From assembly GCA_028752905.1 (NCBI GenBank), contig JAQNBH010000010.1, forward strand, positions 13,597,984-13,661,983: 64,000 bases of DNA, given 5' to 3'. Made by a program: the position numbers and the translations under genes. The DNA comes from Cladorhizidae sp. MBARI D1340-BT2 (Eukaryota; Porifera; Demospongiae; Poecilosclerida; Cladorhizidae). The notes beneath the pieces are model-generated. The model had not been told where the DNA came from. It saw only the letters and a list, made by a program, of their open reading frames with translations, and searched no databases. This document shows positions 22,728 through 32,545 of the stretch, in pieces. How positions within the stretch are numbered: position 1 is the stretch's first letter; each line of letters opens with the position of its first letter.

Positions 22728-22990
22728 GAAGCTGAGAGATCTTGATGTAACCAAGTTCCACGTCCAACTATTTCTGGCCATGATCTTCATGCTAGTAGTG
22801 TTTGTGGCTGGAGTGGACAGGACAGAAGTAGTCGGAGGATGCATAGCTGCCTCTGTCTTGATACATTACTTTACCTTGACATCCATACTATGGATGATGG
22901 CTGAAGCTATACTTATGCTCCAGAAATTCGTGTTTGTCTTTCAGCAACTCACCAAGAAGGGAATTATCATTTCTTCTCTAGTGGTGTGGT
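22728..22990 (+). CDS. aGPCR copy A exon 12: TM2-TM4 start
   Basis: 263 nt encoding KLRDLDVTKFHVQLFLAMIF and onward. It has TM2 with an N-terminal H-x-Q-L, the ECL1 Cys (V-G-G-C-I-A-A), TM3 with WMMAEA, and the start of TM4 (LVVW). These match the conserved adhesion-GPCR 7TM pattern, including the TM3 W-M-x-x-E-A motif. Confidence 0.9.
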
Positions 22991-23017
22991 GTAAGTTATG
23001 AACACAACAAATCCTTA

Positions 23018-23115
23018 GCTGACATAATGAAATTACAACAATCTTCTCAATAATCAACTTGAAATTTGCTCACTTGACATTTCAACTTGCTCTGGCCTTC
23101 TTAATAATGAGTATC
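23018..23115 (-). repeat. Dispersed repeat, minus orientation
   Basis: Reverse complement reads AAGAAGGCCAGAGCAAGTTG, then GAAATGTCAAGTGAGC and AAATTTCAAGTTGATTATTG. Same family as 7,620-7,740. Confidence 0.5.
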
Positions 23116-23309
23116 GACGGTGTAGATTATTGACAGGATCTGTGTAAATTCATAACAACTCAAACCTTTTAAGTTCACCCTCTTTCCTTCAAATTTATTT
23201 TCCACAAGTTTTGTAGCAAATGTTGAATATCTGGTGAGATAATTGATAAAATCTTGAATAAAATTAGAGTACTTGAGAAATCATAATACTTAGCCCTTAT
23301 ATATTTCAG

Positions 23310-23403
23310 TGACTCCTTTAATAGCAGTTGGAATACCTCTAATTATTGACTTGGCTAATGGAAATGAAGCAACTACTGACCTTATCATAAGGAGGGGAAA
23401 ATT
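23310..23403 (+). CDS. aGPCR copy A exon 13: TM4-ECL2
   Basis: 94 nt, phase 1 in, phase 2 out, encoding TPLIAVGIPLIIDLANGNEA and the ECL2 start. Joins to F-C-F-L-D of the last exon, giving the ECL2 Cys expected to pair with ECL1. Confidence 0.85.
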
Positions 23404-23457
23404 GTAAGTTCTATTCTACTTAATAGACAATTAATCATGATTAACAATATATTATTA

Positions 23458-23570
23458 TAGATGCTCTAGCCTTCATCATGAATAAATTTTTATTCTGATG
23501 AAGAGTATCTAGTTGAAATGTTGATAGAGTAAATTTCAAGTTGATTATTGAGAAGTCATTGTAAATTAAT
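23458..23570 (+). repeat. Dispersed repeat with CTGATGA and GAAA blocks
   Basis: TTCTGATGAAGAGTATCTAG then TTGAAATGTTGATAGAG and TTTCAAGTTGATTATTGAG. It keeps the exact CTGATGA and GAAA boxes of a hammerhead core, but stem II pairing is poor in this copy. Confidence 0.5.
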
Positions 23571-24105
23571 TTTTTTATTGATTTCTATTTAGTACTTTTC
23601 CTCTTAATTTTTTATCAGTACTTTTAGGTAGAGTATACAATTTTCTACTTAATTCAACTTAATTAAGGTATAAGGGAAAGTTTACCACCAGTGAAAAGGT
23701 AGGATATGCTTAAAAAAGAGAGATATGACATCAGGTCTCAACTTACATAGTGAAGTGGATATTAGCTTCACATACTCAGAAAATACATAATCTACACAAT
23801 TAAATTCATCTGTGTCAATATAATATACCACATTCATGAGTTTTTAAAAGTGCATAACCTCATTAAAATAAATTGGGTGGATCTCACTCTCTTAAAAAGA
23901 TAGTTGGTAGGGTATAGATAGGTACTAGTTCCATTTGTGATGGTGCTTTACATGAGCCACTTTTTTTTAAATAAAGAGTAGGTAATTTGTGAATTACCTG
24001 TGATGGTAGCGATTTATATTTAAATGCAGTGAACTATTTTATTATGGTAGTTAAATGTTATTGAAAATTAACACATTTTCAAAAATGTTTTTTCCCGAAG
24101 ATTTC

Positions 24106-24238
24106 TTCGAATGCCAACACCACATATATAGCTAACTCAGGGCTGTGTTAAGTTCTTCTAAGAGTGATTCTTTGAATGCCAACACCACATAGCTAACTCA
24201 GGGTTGTGTTAAGTTCTTCTAAGAGTGATTCTTTGAAT
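24106..24238. repeat. Two-copy 66-bp tandem repeat in intron 13
   Basis: Unit begins GAATGCCAACACCACATA and includes GCTAACTCAGGGYTGTGTTA and TTCTTCTAAGAGTGATTCT. A third partial unit runs into an AC microsatellite at 24,243-24,275. Confidence 0.8.
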
Positions 24239-24275
24239 GCCAACACACACACACACTACACACACACACTAGACA

Positions 24276-24920
24276 CACATTCTGGACCTTATTATCTAGT
24301 AAGATGCATTAGTAGTTTGTGGTCTGAACTTAAAGAATGTTAATACTAATACAGTGCCCCTACAATAGCTCCTTAAATCGGTAAGGGACTCCACTGTAGA
24401 CGTTGTAGTTTCACACACACCCTTTGTGAGAAATGTGATATGGAGAGTAATGAAGGAGTTTGTAAGTGAATACAACTTATTTTAATTTATATTATTGAAG
24501 TCAGCTGCGGGAATGTGTGACGGGAGGGGACAATAATGCTGGCACTGGCTCATGGCACTGGGTAGTCCAAATTCAAGCACTAACTCTCAAGGTGCTAACC
24601 GTGCTACTCTGCTCTTAATCTGCCTTAAATTGTGCGGCTTGACTAACAAAATGTTATCCATGCAGCCCAAGGTGTGGCCATCCTAATTAGTTTAAATAGC
24701 ATTCTTCCACCTCCTAGTAGTTAAGCAGCTCTGATGATGAAAGTTACAAGCTATAGTTATATTTCGAAGGAGAAACTCACTTTTAACATCATTACCTCAG
24801 CAAACTATGCGTACCTACTCTAATAGTATTAGGATGAAATATTTATTGCTTTATCATGTGTACATATTGTTTGTCTTCTTTACATGCAAGCATTACCTAT
24901 TATCCAATTCTTTTATGCAG
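24276..24920. other. Remainder of intron 13, no gene recognised
   Basis: AT-rich sequence ending in a TTTTATGCAG acceptor. It includes a GC-richer stretch (about 24,500-24,720) without a readable domain, possibly an old transposon remnant. Confidence 0.4.
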
Positions 24921-25632
24921 CTGCTTCCTCGACAATGTTGTCGTTTTTTGGTCGGCTTTCTTGGGGCCAATTTTAGCAGCCATTCTAGTCAACATTGTGA
25001 TCTTCATTATAGTCATAGTTGTACTGGTTAGACAAAAAAGACGAATGCTGTCTCGTGAGAAGAAACATATGGATTTTTAAAAAGTCGTTCTTCTCGTGAT
25101 CAGTCTGGCTGGAATAATGTTCTTATTTGGAATCTCATGGATATTTGCTGCTTTCACTTTCTCTGTCCAAGAAATCCGCAAACCCAGTCAAGTTCTCTTC
25201 ACTGTCTTCAATTCCTTTTAAGGATTCTTCATCTTTGTATTCTTCTGCATCATTAGCAAGGAAACGCGTGACATGTGGAAAGATGTTCTGTGCTGTGGCA
25301 AGTACAAGTCTAATTATTCCAAGCACAGCATGAAATTTAGCAATGCCTCATCCAAGTATAAAGACCATAGTAAAAACCTCAAGCTTGGAAATCCCTCATC
25401 TTCAGATTACACATCAGAGAACAATTTGAGCACTGGCATTTTCTCAAACAACAGGAAAACTTTATCCGAGACTCCTTTATATTTGAAGTATACTTCTGCT
25501 GGCAAGAAAAGTGTTTCTGAAATTGAACATGAGCCAACAAATCCTGCAAGGGAAGAGAAGAAAGAAGTCTCGGCAAGCATTGAAGGCAAAAATGATGGTA
25601 ATGAATATACCCTATCATATGTGAACTTATGA
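24921..25632 (+). pseudogene. aGPCR copy A exon 14: TM5-TM7 and tail, two in-frame TAA
   Basis: One continuous frame. TM5 is ILAAILVNIVIFIIVIVVLV, then the R-Q-K-R-R ICL3, TAA at 25,078-25,080, TM6 (LLVISLAGIMFLFGISW), TM7 interrupted by TAA at 25,219-25,221, then GFFIFVFFCI and K-E-T-R-D-M-W. A hydrophilic tail of about 110 residues follows to the natural TGA. The second TAA sits where family members have the Gln of S-L-Q-G-F-F-I-F, so a C-to-T change is the simplest origin. A receptor ending at the first TAA would have five helices only. Confidence 0.85.
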
Positions 25633-25643
25633 AAAGCAGAGGT

Positions 25644-25649
25644 AATAAA
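25644..25649 (+). promoter_or_regulatory. Polyadenylation signal AATAAA
   Basis: Canonical hexamer 12 bases after the aGPCR stop codon. This is a short 3' UTR if used. No competing AATAAA is obvious in the next 150 bases. Confidence 0.45.
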
Positions 25650-26141
25650 TTTGTAGACTGACTGTTATTTATTTTCATAGCATAGCTCATACTGTCATAA
25701 CCCATGAAAAAATATTACTATATACTATCTTTGTTATTATATTTCTAGTTGAACATTATATTATGGTCATTGGATAAATTTAGACAACAAGTGTCTGAGT
25801 AAACTCTAATATAATGTATTTCAGAACGAAGTTTCTAGAAAAGTAAATGGCACTTGAGCTGAAAATATTAACTTCCTGGACAATTTTTTAAGATTCTATA
25901 AAAAGTGAGTGTGTTTTACCAAAAATATAGCATAGATAACAAACTTTCTCAATATTCAAACTTAACCATACAATTTTTACGCTAGATAGTCTATGCAATA
26001 ACTTAACGTTTTAAATTTCTGCGGTGATGTGTATAAATCTCTAATCTCTAAGTGGAAATGTATAAAGTTCAGAGCAGGATTTGCACGTTATAAATATTTA
26101 TTAGTTTATTGTTTTTTTATTAGTTTAGGTATAGCTATAAT

Positions 26142-26208
26142 GCAGGTTTCGGTTACACCTGATATATGTCGGGGAGGATGACATATATGAGGTGTAACAG
26201 AAGCCTGC
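26142..26208. repeat. 29-bp hairpin (foldback)
   Basis: Arms 26,142-26,170 and 26,180-26,208 match at 26 of 29 positions when folded (left arm begins GCAGGTTTCGGTTACACC), with a 9-base GGGGAGGAT loop. One mismatch is a possible G-U pair. It could be a MITE core or a small-RNA precursor. Confidence 0.7.
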
Positions 26209-26225
26209 TGTATATATTCATGCAG

Positions 26226-26279
26226 TATTCTGTTTTGCTTCAGTAAAATACTTTGTGTATATCAGAGCAAAACAGAATA
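26226..26279. repeat. 14-bp perfect hairpin
   Basis: TATTCTGTTTTGCT at 26,226-26,239 is perfectly complementary to AGCAAAACAGAATA at 26,266-26,279 across a 26-base loop. It follows the previous hairpin by 17 bases. Confidence 0.75.
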
Positions 26280-27025
26280 TGAATAAAAACACAGAGGTTG
26301 AGACTCATATCCATGGAAATGGGAAATCTTCGATATAAGTAGGAAAAACTACACACAATTTACACCACTAGGATAATAGATTTGATAAAAGAATATTTTT
26401 AACAATATATGAAAGTTAGCAGCCTTCCTGCAATCACACACACAAAAAAATGATGGCAGCATGCTGTAGGACTAGACATATTGGTTATGCTGGATGGTAG
26501 GGATGCTGGTGAGTTGAGCATCAATATAATTATAATATATTATGGTACTCATTGCTGTGAACATCTTAAAATAATACCAGATTTAACTCTGATCACTTGC
26601 AGAATCTGACCACTTCACTCCTTACATAGTGTAAATATGATCAGGTAAATAATATTTCCCCCGAGTAGTTAAAACAAAAAAAGCCTGCTGCAATATCTGG
26701 TATTACATAATTGTGATGTTTGTTGGATCTACTTGTAACAATAATGCAACTGTTAGGAAGTCCTGCATCTTTCATGTATCTGATCAACTGAGAGTTCATT
26801 GAGAATATTGGATGACTGGTCAAAAGAAAGGAAAAATACTTATCCCATGCCAGCTACAAATATTTCAAGGACATATTATATATAATATAAAAATTTCTAT
26901 ATACTTGAAAGTATTTTTTATTGCATTTCACATTTCACTGCCAACATAACAGCTTGAAATTTTTGCTTTCATAATTCAGCCAATTTATTCTAATTATAGG
27001 AATTTTGGCGTGGTTAATGTGGTGT

Positions 27026-27724
27026 TTAGGTGGCTATGGTATTAGGAGGCAGAGATAACTTGTGAATCAAGAGACAAGATATATTCATGTCCACACAGAT
27101 TCGAACATCTCCATTTTTCTTTGGGATGATAACCAGGGGAGATACCCATGGAGTAGCTCCTTCCACTTTCTCAATAATTCCTGATTCTCTAAGCGTTCTA
27201 GCTCTTGAGCTACTTTTTTTCTCAGGTGAAAAGGAATTTGACGAGCACGTTGAACAACTGGGGTTACGGTACGGTCGATGTGGAGTTTGATATTGGTGTT
27301 TCAAATTTCCGATCCCTATAAAAAGGTTTGGGTGTTGCTGAACTAACACATCACTCCCAGTTGATAGATCCTGAATTTGATTTATCTTGATATAAATGAG
27401 ACCAAATTTTGTGGCTCTCTTGTAGCTGAGAAGAGATCCATGGTTTCCTTGTAACACATGGATTGTAGATGTATTGTGTTTCTGCTTGAATTCAAGAACA
27501 GCTTCAAATTTCCCAACTACCACAAGCTGTGATTTGGAACCATAAGCAAAAAGACGCTTGGTTAGATTCTCGAGCTTAATTTTCTTGGATTCATTGATTT
27601 TTGCAAATGTGCTCTCATCGAAGATATCTGTCGATGCACCAGTGTCAACAATCATCTTGATGGGAGCACCATTCATGTTAATCTGTACTTCAGGTGTTTT
27701 GGAATCAAATGAATCTTTGTACAA
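27026..27724 (-). pseudogene. Ty3/gypsy protease-RT fragment
   Basis: Retropepsin active site MIVDTGASTDIF near residues 24-35, then a connector, then RT block GIIEKVEGATPWVSPLVIIP and the K-K-N-G-D-V-R-I-C-V-D-M box. Between them the sense frame is displaced (a segment before GIIEKV reads correctly in a neighbouring frame), so two compensating frame changes are present. A TAG lies just upstream (27,728-27,730) in the same frame. The last residues are LTR-derived. Not functional. Confidence 0.75.
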
Positions 27725-27820
27725 GGTCTATAAGTACTCATCATCAGTGCTACTGTCCTCAATCTGCTGCTGAGACACTTCTGTTGACACATGATGCAAA
27801 TGTGATTTTGGAGAGTGTGG

Positions 27821-28609
27821 TCATGGGCATTGATGTGAGTTGCTATAACTATTGTCATTAGTCTGTTTGGATAGACACACCTTAGCGAAATGATTTTGTT
27901 TTCCACACTTCCAGCAAGTTTGACCTTTGGCAGGGCAGGGATTGTTTGTGTGCGGCCATGTTAATCCACAGTTTCGGCATTGGGTGTTCTTCGTTGATAG
28001 TGGCTTACTCCTACGAAATTGCTTTCCTTTGCGAACATAATTTACCGATTCAACAGAACCTTGAGACAATGACTTCTCTATTCCATCTGCTTGTGATTCA
28101 CTATTTTCTAGGGAACATGCTCTGGACAAAAGATTAGCAAGAGTGAGTCTTTCTTCATGTAGAGCAAACTTTCTGAGACGCTTTGACTCGCAGTTCTGAA
28201 TTATTGTCGAGTTCAATTCTTTGTCCAGATCATTAAACTCACAGTTAGCTGCCAACCTTCTCAGTCGTATGGCAAATTGAGCTACAGTTTCACCCTTCTG
28301 TTGAGCTTCCTGTCGAAATTGAAAAATTTCAAAGTCCACATTCTTCTTTGGTGAGAAATATTCAGTTAGCTTAGTTATGGCTGTGCCATAGTCATCTCCA
28401 GCATCAGGGATGGTATCAAATATTTCTTGTGTTGTTTGTCCAGTTTGATACAGGAAGAGTGCATGCTTCTGTTTGTCATCTGTGACGTTCATGGCTACCA
28501 GGTATGTCTTGAAACGCTTTGTCCAACTCTTCCACCTCTGACTTAGTGAACTAGGTTCATGTATAGGGTCAAATTGGGGTAACGGTGACAACTCAATCCT
28601 GGCTACCAT
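27821..28609 (-). CDS. Ty3/gypsy Gag with zinc knuckles
   Basis: Uninterrupted 262-codon frame from MVARIELSPLPQFDP. A capsid-like region runs to about residue 170 (KLTEYFSPKKNVDFEIFQF, then GETVAQFAIRLRRLA), followed by a basic linker and two Cys/His clusters. The second, CWKCGKQNHFAKVC, is a canonical CCHC knuckle. Gag would assemble particles packaging element RNA. It resembles Gag of the K02A2.6-like group often seen in aquatic invertebrates. The element is otherwise deleted, so it could act only in trans. Confidence 0.8.
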   Translation of the reverse strand: MVARIELSPLPQFDPIHEPSSLSQRWKSWTKRFKTYLVAMNVTDDKQKHALFLYQTGQTTQEIFDTIPDAGDDYGTAITKLTEYFSPKKNVDFEIFQFRQEAQQKGETVAQFAIRLRRLAANCEFNDLDKELNSTIIQNCESKRLRKFALHEERLTLANLLSRACSLENSESQADGIEKSLSQGSVESVNYVRKGKQFRRSKPLSTKNTQCRNCGLTWPHTNNPCPAKGQTCWKCGKQNHFAKVCLSKQTNDNSYSNSHQCP

Positions 28610-28640
28610 AGCTAATAGCTAGCTACAATAGAACTATCTT

Positions 28641-28655
28641 TGATCCTCGTGTCCA
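28641..28655 (-). promoter_or_regulatory. Putative primer-binding site of minus-strand LTR element
   Basis: On the minus strand, two bases after the LTR's terminal CACA, the sequence reads TGGACACGAGGATC, starting with the TGG expected to pair with a tRNA CCA end. The tRNA is not identified. Confidence 0.45.
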
Positions 28656-28657
28656 GT

Positions 28658-28810
28658 TGTGGTGTTTAGGTGGCTATGGTATTAGGAGGCAGAGATAACT
28701 TGTGAATCAAGAGACAAGATATATTCCAATCACATGCATATCACACACTAATACAATCCATCGTGACGTAACAACATATGACGTATGATGATAATGTGAC
28801 GTATATAATA
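28658..28810 (-). promoter_or_regulatory. LTR portion with three TGACGTA boxes
   Basis: TGACGTA occurs at 28,764-28,770, 28,779-28,785 and 28,797-28,803, spaced 15 and 18 bases, next to a TATATAATA stretch. These resemble CREB/ATF sites, as found in some LTR promoters. Confidence 0.4.
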
Positions 28811-31189
28811 ACTAAATAATTTAGTTGATTTTGCTGGTATGACAAATTGCTACTTTTATCAAGCAGAATGAAGCTTACCTCTGACAATGTCAACTCATCG
28901 CTGTTCTATCATGTTAATATCACTACCACCCACCACTTGCAGAAGAGGAAGCTGTAATTCATAGCTAATAAAGTAGAGCAGGTACTATATACAACCAGTG
29001 AAAATGTTGTAGCTATATACTCCATCGAAGTGTCAACATATGTTCATCTAAATTACCTTATGGTTCCCCTGAGGTTGGATTAAAGCATATAACGTTTTCA
29101 ACATTGCTGAAAATGGTGCTTCAATGTAACTGAAGCGAAGATCTTCAAGTAATTTATCTTTCCCAAGTAAAATTACTGACTATGAAGCAGCACTTCACTA
29201 ACTAGTCACTTAGTCTTAGTTTGGTGACTAAACTTCCAATATCATTAAGTTCCAGATCCCCACAGTGTCGCGACCAAGAGAATCTTACTGTTGTGCTGGT
29301 AAAATAGGCCATGCAAATTGGAGGATAAATTTGTCAATTTGCAAGAATCTGCCACTCAAAGTTGATGCAGTCAAAAAGTAACCTTGAAAAAGCCCACTCA
29401 AGGGTAAATTTTGGAAAATAGTGATAAATTGGATGACACCAAAACCTAAGCCATGTGGAATGGAAGTACTGGCCTCTGTGTGTGGTAAATCTGTCATCAA
29501 TGAAGCCCTACTACAGATGCAAGTGATACTGATGCAATGCCCGAAGAGACAGACCACATTAAATAATGAGTGTACGACACAAGTGGTCAGTACAAGTTTA
29601 TCCAACTCTCTCTGTATAATAAGATATTATATTATATTAACAAACTTTCAGCTCGTTGTATAACAATGTAAGGTAATAGTTGTTTTATTTACATATTACT
29701 GCCTCTATAGAGCAAGCTGGTTCTCCAGATTTAGAGAGTTAAATAACTTTTCAGCTATTGCAAATGTCAGTGATGACATTTTAAGTGACAATGGAAACTT
29801 TGCAATTGTTTTAGTTGCAAAAACATCATTATTAATTTTAATTGCTAATTATTTCTGTGGGTTGAATTAACCATGAATATGTCTAACAAGACAGTGATTT
29901 AGAACATGGAAGTGTTTCAACAATGAAACAAAACAGTAAGACCTTCTATTGCAGGCTAACTCTAAATTCTAACTGTTAGAATCTCTCTTAGTTGTCACTC
30001 TCATAGCTTGGTTTTGCCATGGATTATATATACAAGTTAAAAAAGGAATGGCTTCCTTCCAAGGAACTATATACATACCTCACAGGCTAGCTAGTTATGA
30101 AACTAATGATTCCTACTTCATAGACAAGACAGATATGTGGCAAATCTCTAACCAGATTGATTACTAATCCATGGAAGTTATTTCATCCAGCATCTTCATT
30201 TTAACAAACATATTTTTGGTCACCCAGTAAATGATATCCCTTTCCAGCTATTTGAATTTCATGATATCTCCACTGTTTAATATGCCACTGATGCAATACT
30301 GGACCAAGCCATGATTTGTGATGCAAACCAACACAGCCATCTTTTGACAGTAAAATCACTTGCATAAGTTATTGGTCTGATCGCTACTCCTTCCTCAATA
30401 CCCCACCCCCTTTTCCTCTAGATCAGTTCTAGTACACCTTGAAAGTCTTATTTACCAGTGATTGTTATTATAGCAATTAAGATCTGGTTTGTGGTAAAAC
30501 AAGATTTACTTGACCATTGGTCACTACAACACAGGGAACTTGTGCATGTTCAAGAATGAAGATCTAAGCAATACATTTATATTTATGAAACATTGAACAA
30601 TAGAGCGCGACTATTGAGTGGCAGTTTTACCTAAAATTAAGAAACAGTACGCTACTGAGTGCGGTGTTATTGTCTCCCTGTTACCGAATAGTGAGTCCCA
30701 AACGTCAACATGGACGTTTCCGGCCGCTCTCTTCATGTTGCTAACTTTTGAAGAGGTCATTTCTCTAGTCATTAGGGATGATAAGGCGCTCCCTGAAGAT
30801 GATTCTGAATAGAAAGTGGGTGAAGCCATCTACAGTTCTCGACTGCAGATCTTGGGGTCAAGCTACCCATGGCTATCTCACCCTGAATGCAAAACGCTAA
30901 GACCAGCTGGCTGGTGGCGAAACAGTCATGAAGAGAAGGACCACGAAAGCTTTTTAGGTTTGTGAACGTATCTAGTTCTAATAATTATTAGCACAAAATA
31001 GATGTTTTAAACCTAGCTATTAGCTTGTTAGCTATTGTTATTTGAATTGAAATTCAAATACACCTCCTAGTGTATAAACTAGTGTCACACATGTAGCTAT
31101 AGCCCAGGCATAATTTATGAAATTTATTTGTTGAAATTTTGGTTGAATTTGTGTTGAAATAATGTTGACAGATATGAAGAGCCTTCAAC
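28811..31189. other. No firm gene; possible piggyBac N-terminal remnant at right
   Basis: Mostly AT-rich intergenic sequence. Antiparallel frames at 29,285-29,663 show no domain. The frame at 30,618-30,812, ending LVIRDDKALPEDDSE, could be the acidic N-terminus of the piggyBac transposase that follows, but this is a guess. Confidence 0.4.
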
Positions 31190-32545
31190 TCCACCTACTC
31201 CACTAAACATTGCAACTGCTCTCCGCTTCATGGCCACCCCTACCCCTATCCTATCTACTTCTGCCATATCCTGGCTACTGCTCCATAATCCTGGTCACTC
31301 CAGTTCAGGCTACTCCCTCGACAGTCCCTTCTTCTTTTCCCCATTCTTCAGGGACCTAGTTTTGTACGACCAGATTGCGGGGTGGTGGATGCATTTCGAA
31401 TACTCAGCGTCCCAGTTGCTACAGACGTATCACTGCCTCCCCTATTTTTCCACTTCCTCCTCCCATTAGATGCAGATGAGAAGGCGTTAGTCGTGCCTAC
31501 AGGGTTAATATTCCAGCTGTCAATCTGTCCAGCACTCTGGCCACTCCAGCTTGAAACTGGAAGTAGGAAGAACTGAACCCAGCAGTGTTATACCTACTCA
31601 TTTAACCCTGGCCCAACCCCTCCTACAGAACCCAGATAATCTCCAGCATAATGCCTCGCAATCAGTTTTTGCCCCAAAAAATTGTTTCCTTCACCTAAAC
31701 AACCCTCAGCAAGCAGTAATCTACCCTCAACCCGAGTATGATCGCCTTTGCAAGGTGCGGCCCTTACTAGATCTGATAATCCCGAAGTATGTTGGTCATA
31801 GTACAACCTCCACCAGCAGGTAACCATTGATGAAGATGATCCACTTCAAAGGTAGTCTTGTCTTCAAACAATATATGAAGGACAAGCCAACTAAGTGGTG
31901 TATGAAGTCATTTGTTTTGACATATTCGACTAATGGTATGTTGGTAACTTCCAAATCTATACTGGGAAGGGGATGAAGGCCACCCAGCTGAACTGCCTGT
32001 AACACTGAAGAGGAGGAAATTGGATGGTTCAAGGGTGGCTATCGCTTGTCCTCCGTGCATGATAGATTACCAGGCATATATGCATAGAGTTGACCGAGGA
32101 TACTCAAAACTTTTATAACATAGGCAGGCAGACCACCAAGTGTGGGGAAGAAGCTGTTTGCATACATAGTTAAGTGAACAGCTATGTTCTTGTGACATTC
32201 ACCCAGTAGAGCATGGTATACCTAGGAGGCAGAAGCATGACTTCTTCCAAGTTTCGGGTGGAGATAGCTAGTGAGCTCGTGGGCAGCTTCTCTTCAAGGC
32301 AGCATGTTGGACATCACACATCCACTGAACACCAGCAATTAGACAGTCTTATTCAAGAATTAGACCACTTTCCTCTCCATGAAGCACAGAAGAGTAGTTA
32401 TGTGGTATACTTGAATGTGTTGAGACGGAGAAACCTTCTGTCTCACGGAAGCAAAACCCAAGGTGATGTGCAAATATTGCCAAGTTCACCTCTGCATCTA
32501 CTGTTGTTGTTTTTTGCATACCAAACCAAGGCAAAACACTAGAGA
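31190..32545 (+). pseudogene. piggyBac (PGBD-like) transposase pseudogene
   Basis: Successive frames, broken by shifts and stops, contain piggyBac landmarks in order. These are YDRLCKVRPLLDLIIPKY (about 31,735-31,790), the I-D-E box at 31,823-31,835 (first catalytic Asp), HFKGSLVFKQYMKDKPTKW (31,841-31,900), the CPPCMIDYQAYMHRVDRG segment (about 32,050-32,095), a KLFAY helix, then FRVEIASELVG and DHFPLHEA with the C-terminal zinc-finger region (32,240-32,540). In that finger at least two expected Cys positions read Tyr (YVVY). The enzyme would have inserted at TTAA, but I did not identify the element's ends. Confidence 0.75.

Larger units (their letters stand above)
4617..25632 (+). pseudogene. 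Adhesion GPCR (HRM-GAIN-7TM), copy A, two nonsense codons
   Basis: Fourteen exons with GT-AG borders and consistent phases encode roughly 1,038 codons: signal peptide, unrecognised ~210-residue N-terminal domain, microexon, HRM, GAIN with GPS, seven helices, and a Ser/Thr/Lys-rich tail. aGPCRs are plasma-membrane receptors autocleaved at the GPS, giving an extracellular fragment and a tethered-agonist 7TM fragment. The GPS has the expected C-x2-W, GC, C-x-C and HLT elements, so cleavage would be possible. The last exon has TAA at 25,078-25,080 (ICL3/TM6 start) and 25,219-25,221 (in TM7, after F-N-S-F, where the family has Gln). The frame is otherwise open across both to the natural TGA at 25,630-25,632. 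I therefore call it a recent pseudogene. Assembly error or a null allele are alternatives. Small intermediate exons could have been missed in the long first intron. Confidence 0.85.
1..25700. repeat. Tandem segmental duplication, copy A (aGPCR gene and flanks)
   Basis: This whole stretch aligns collinearly with 45,863 onward. Matching anchors are the RT fragment (1 vs 45,863), signal-peptide exon (4,617 vs 48,733), exon 2 (10,636 vs 54,526), HRM exon (14,652 vs 59,872) and GAIN exons (20,094 vs 63,536). Offsets vary between about 43.4 and 45.9 kb because each copy carries private insertions. Exons differ by about 1.7% by hand count. The left end lies outside the window. The right end is unknown because copy B runs off the window at the ninth exon. 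Confidence 0.95.
25650..27017. other. Intergenic, paired hairpins, no gene recognised
   Basis: AT-rich 3' flank of copy A. The only structured items are the inverted repeats at 26,142-26,279 and a CAACTGAGAGTTCATTGAGA repeat block near 26,785. Confidence 0.5.
27018..28726 (-). mobile_element. Internally deleted Ty3/gypsy retrotransposon
   Basis: Gag, protease and the first RT block read leftward. An identical 69-bp segment beginning TGTGGTGTTTAGGTGG lies at both 27,018-27,086 and 28,658-28,726 in the same orientation. I read these as the retained ends of the two LTRs, each ending ...CACA on the minus strand. On the left the RT stops abruptly after its R-I-C-V-D-M block and joins directly to LTR sequence, so most of RT, RNase H, integrase and most of one LTR are deleted. 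The rest of the 5' LTR probably extends right of 28,726, and its outer end was not found. Confidence 0.8.

Noticed and set aside
25078..25221. Reading the two TAA codons as a variant genetic code
   Set aside because: The transposon genes and other exons use standard codons, and no other conserved Gln or Leu site in the window is encoded by TAA. Ordinary nonsense mutation is enough.
29285..29663. Overlapping frames on both strands
   Set aside because: No domain, no splice support and unremarkable composition.
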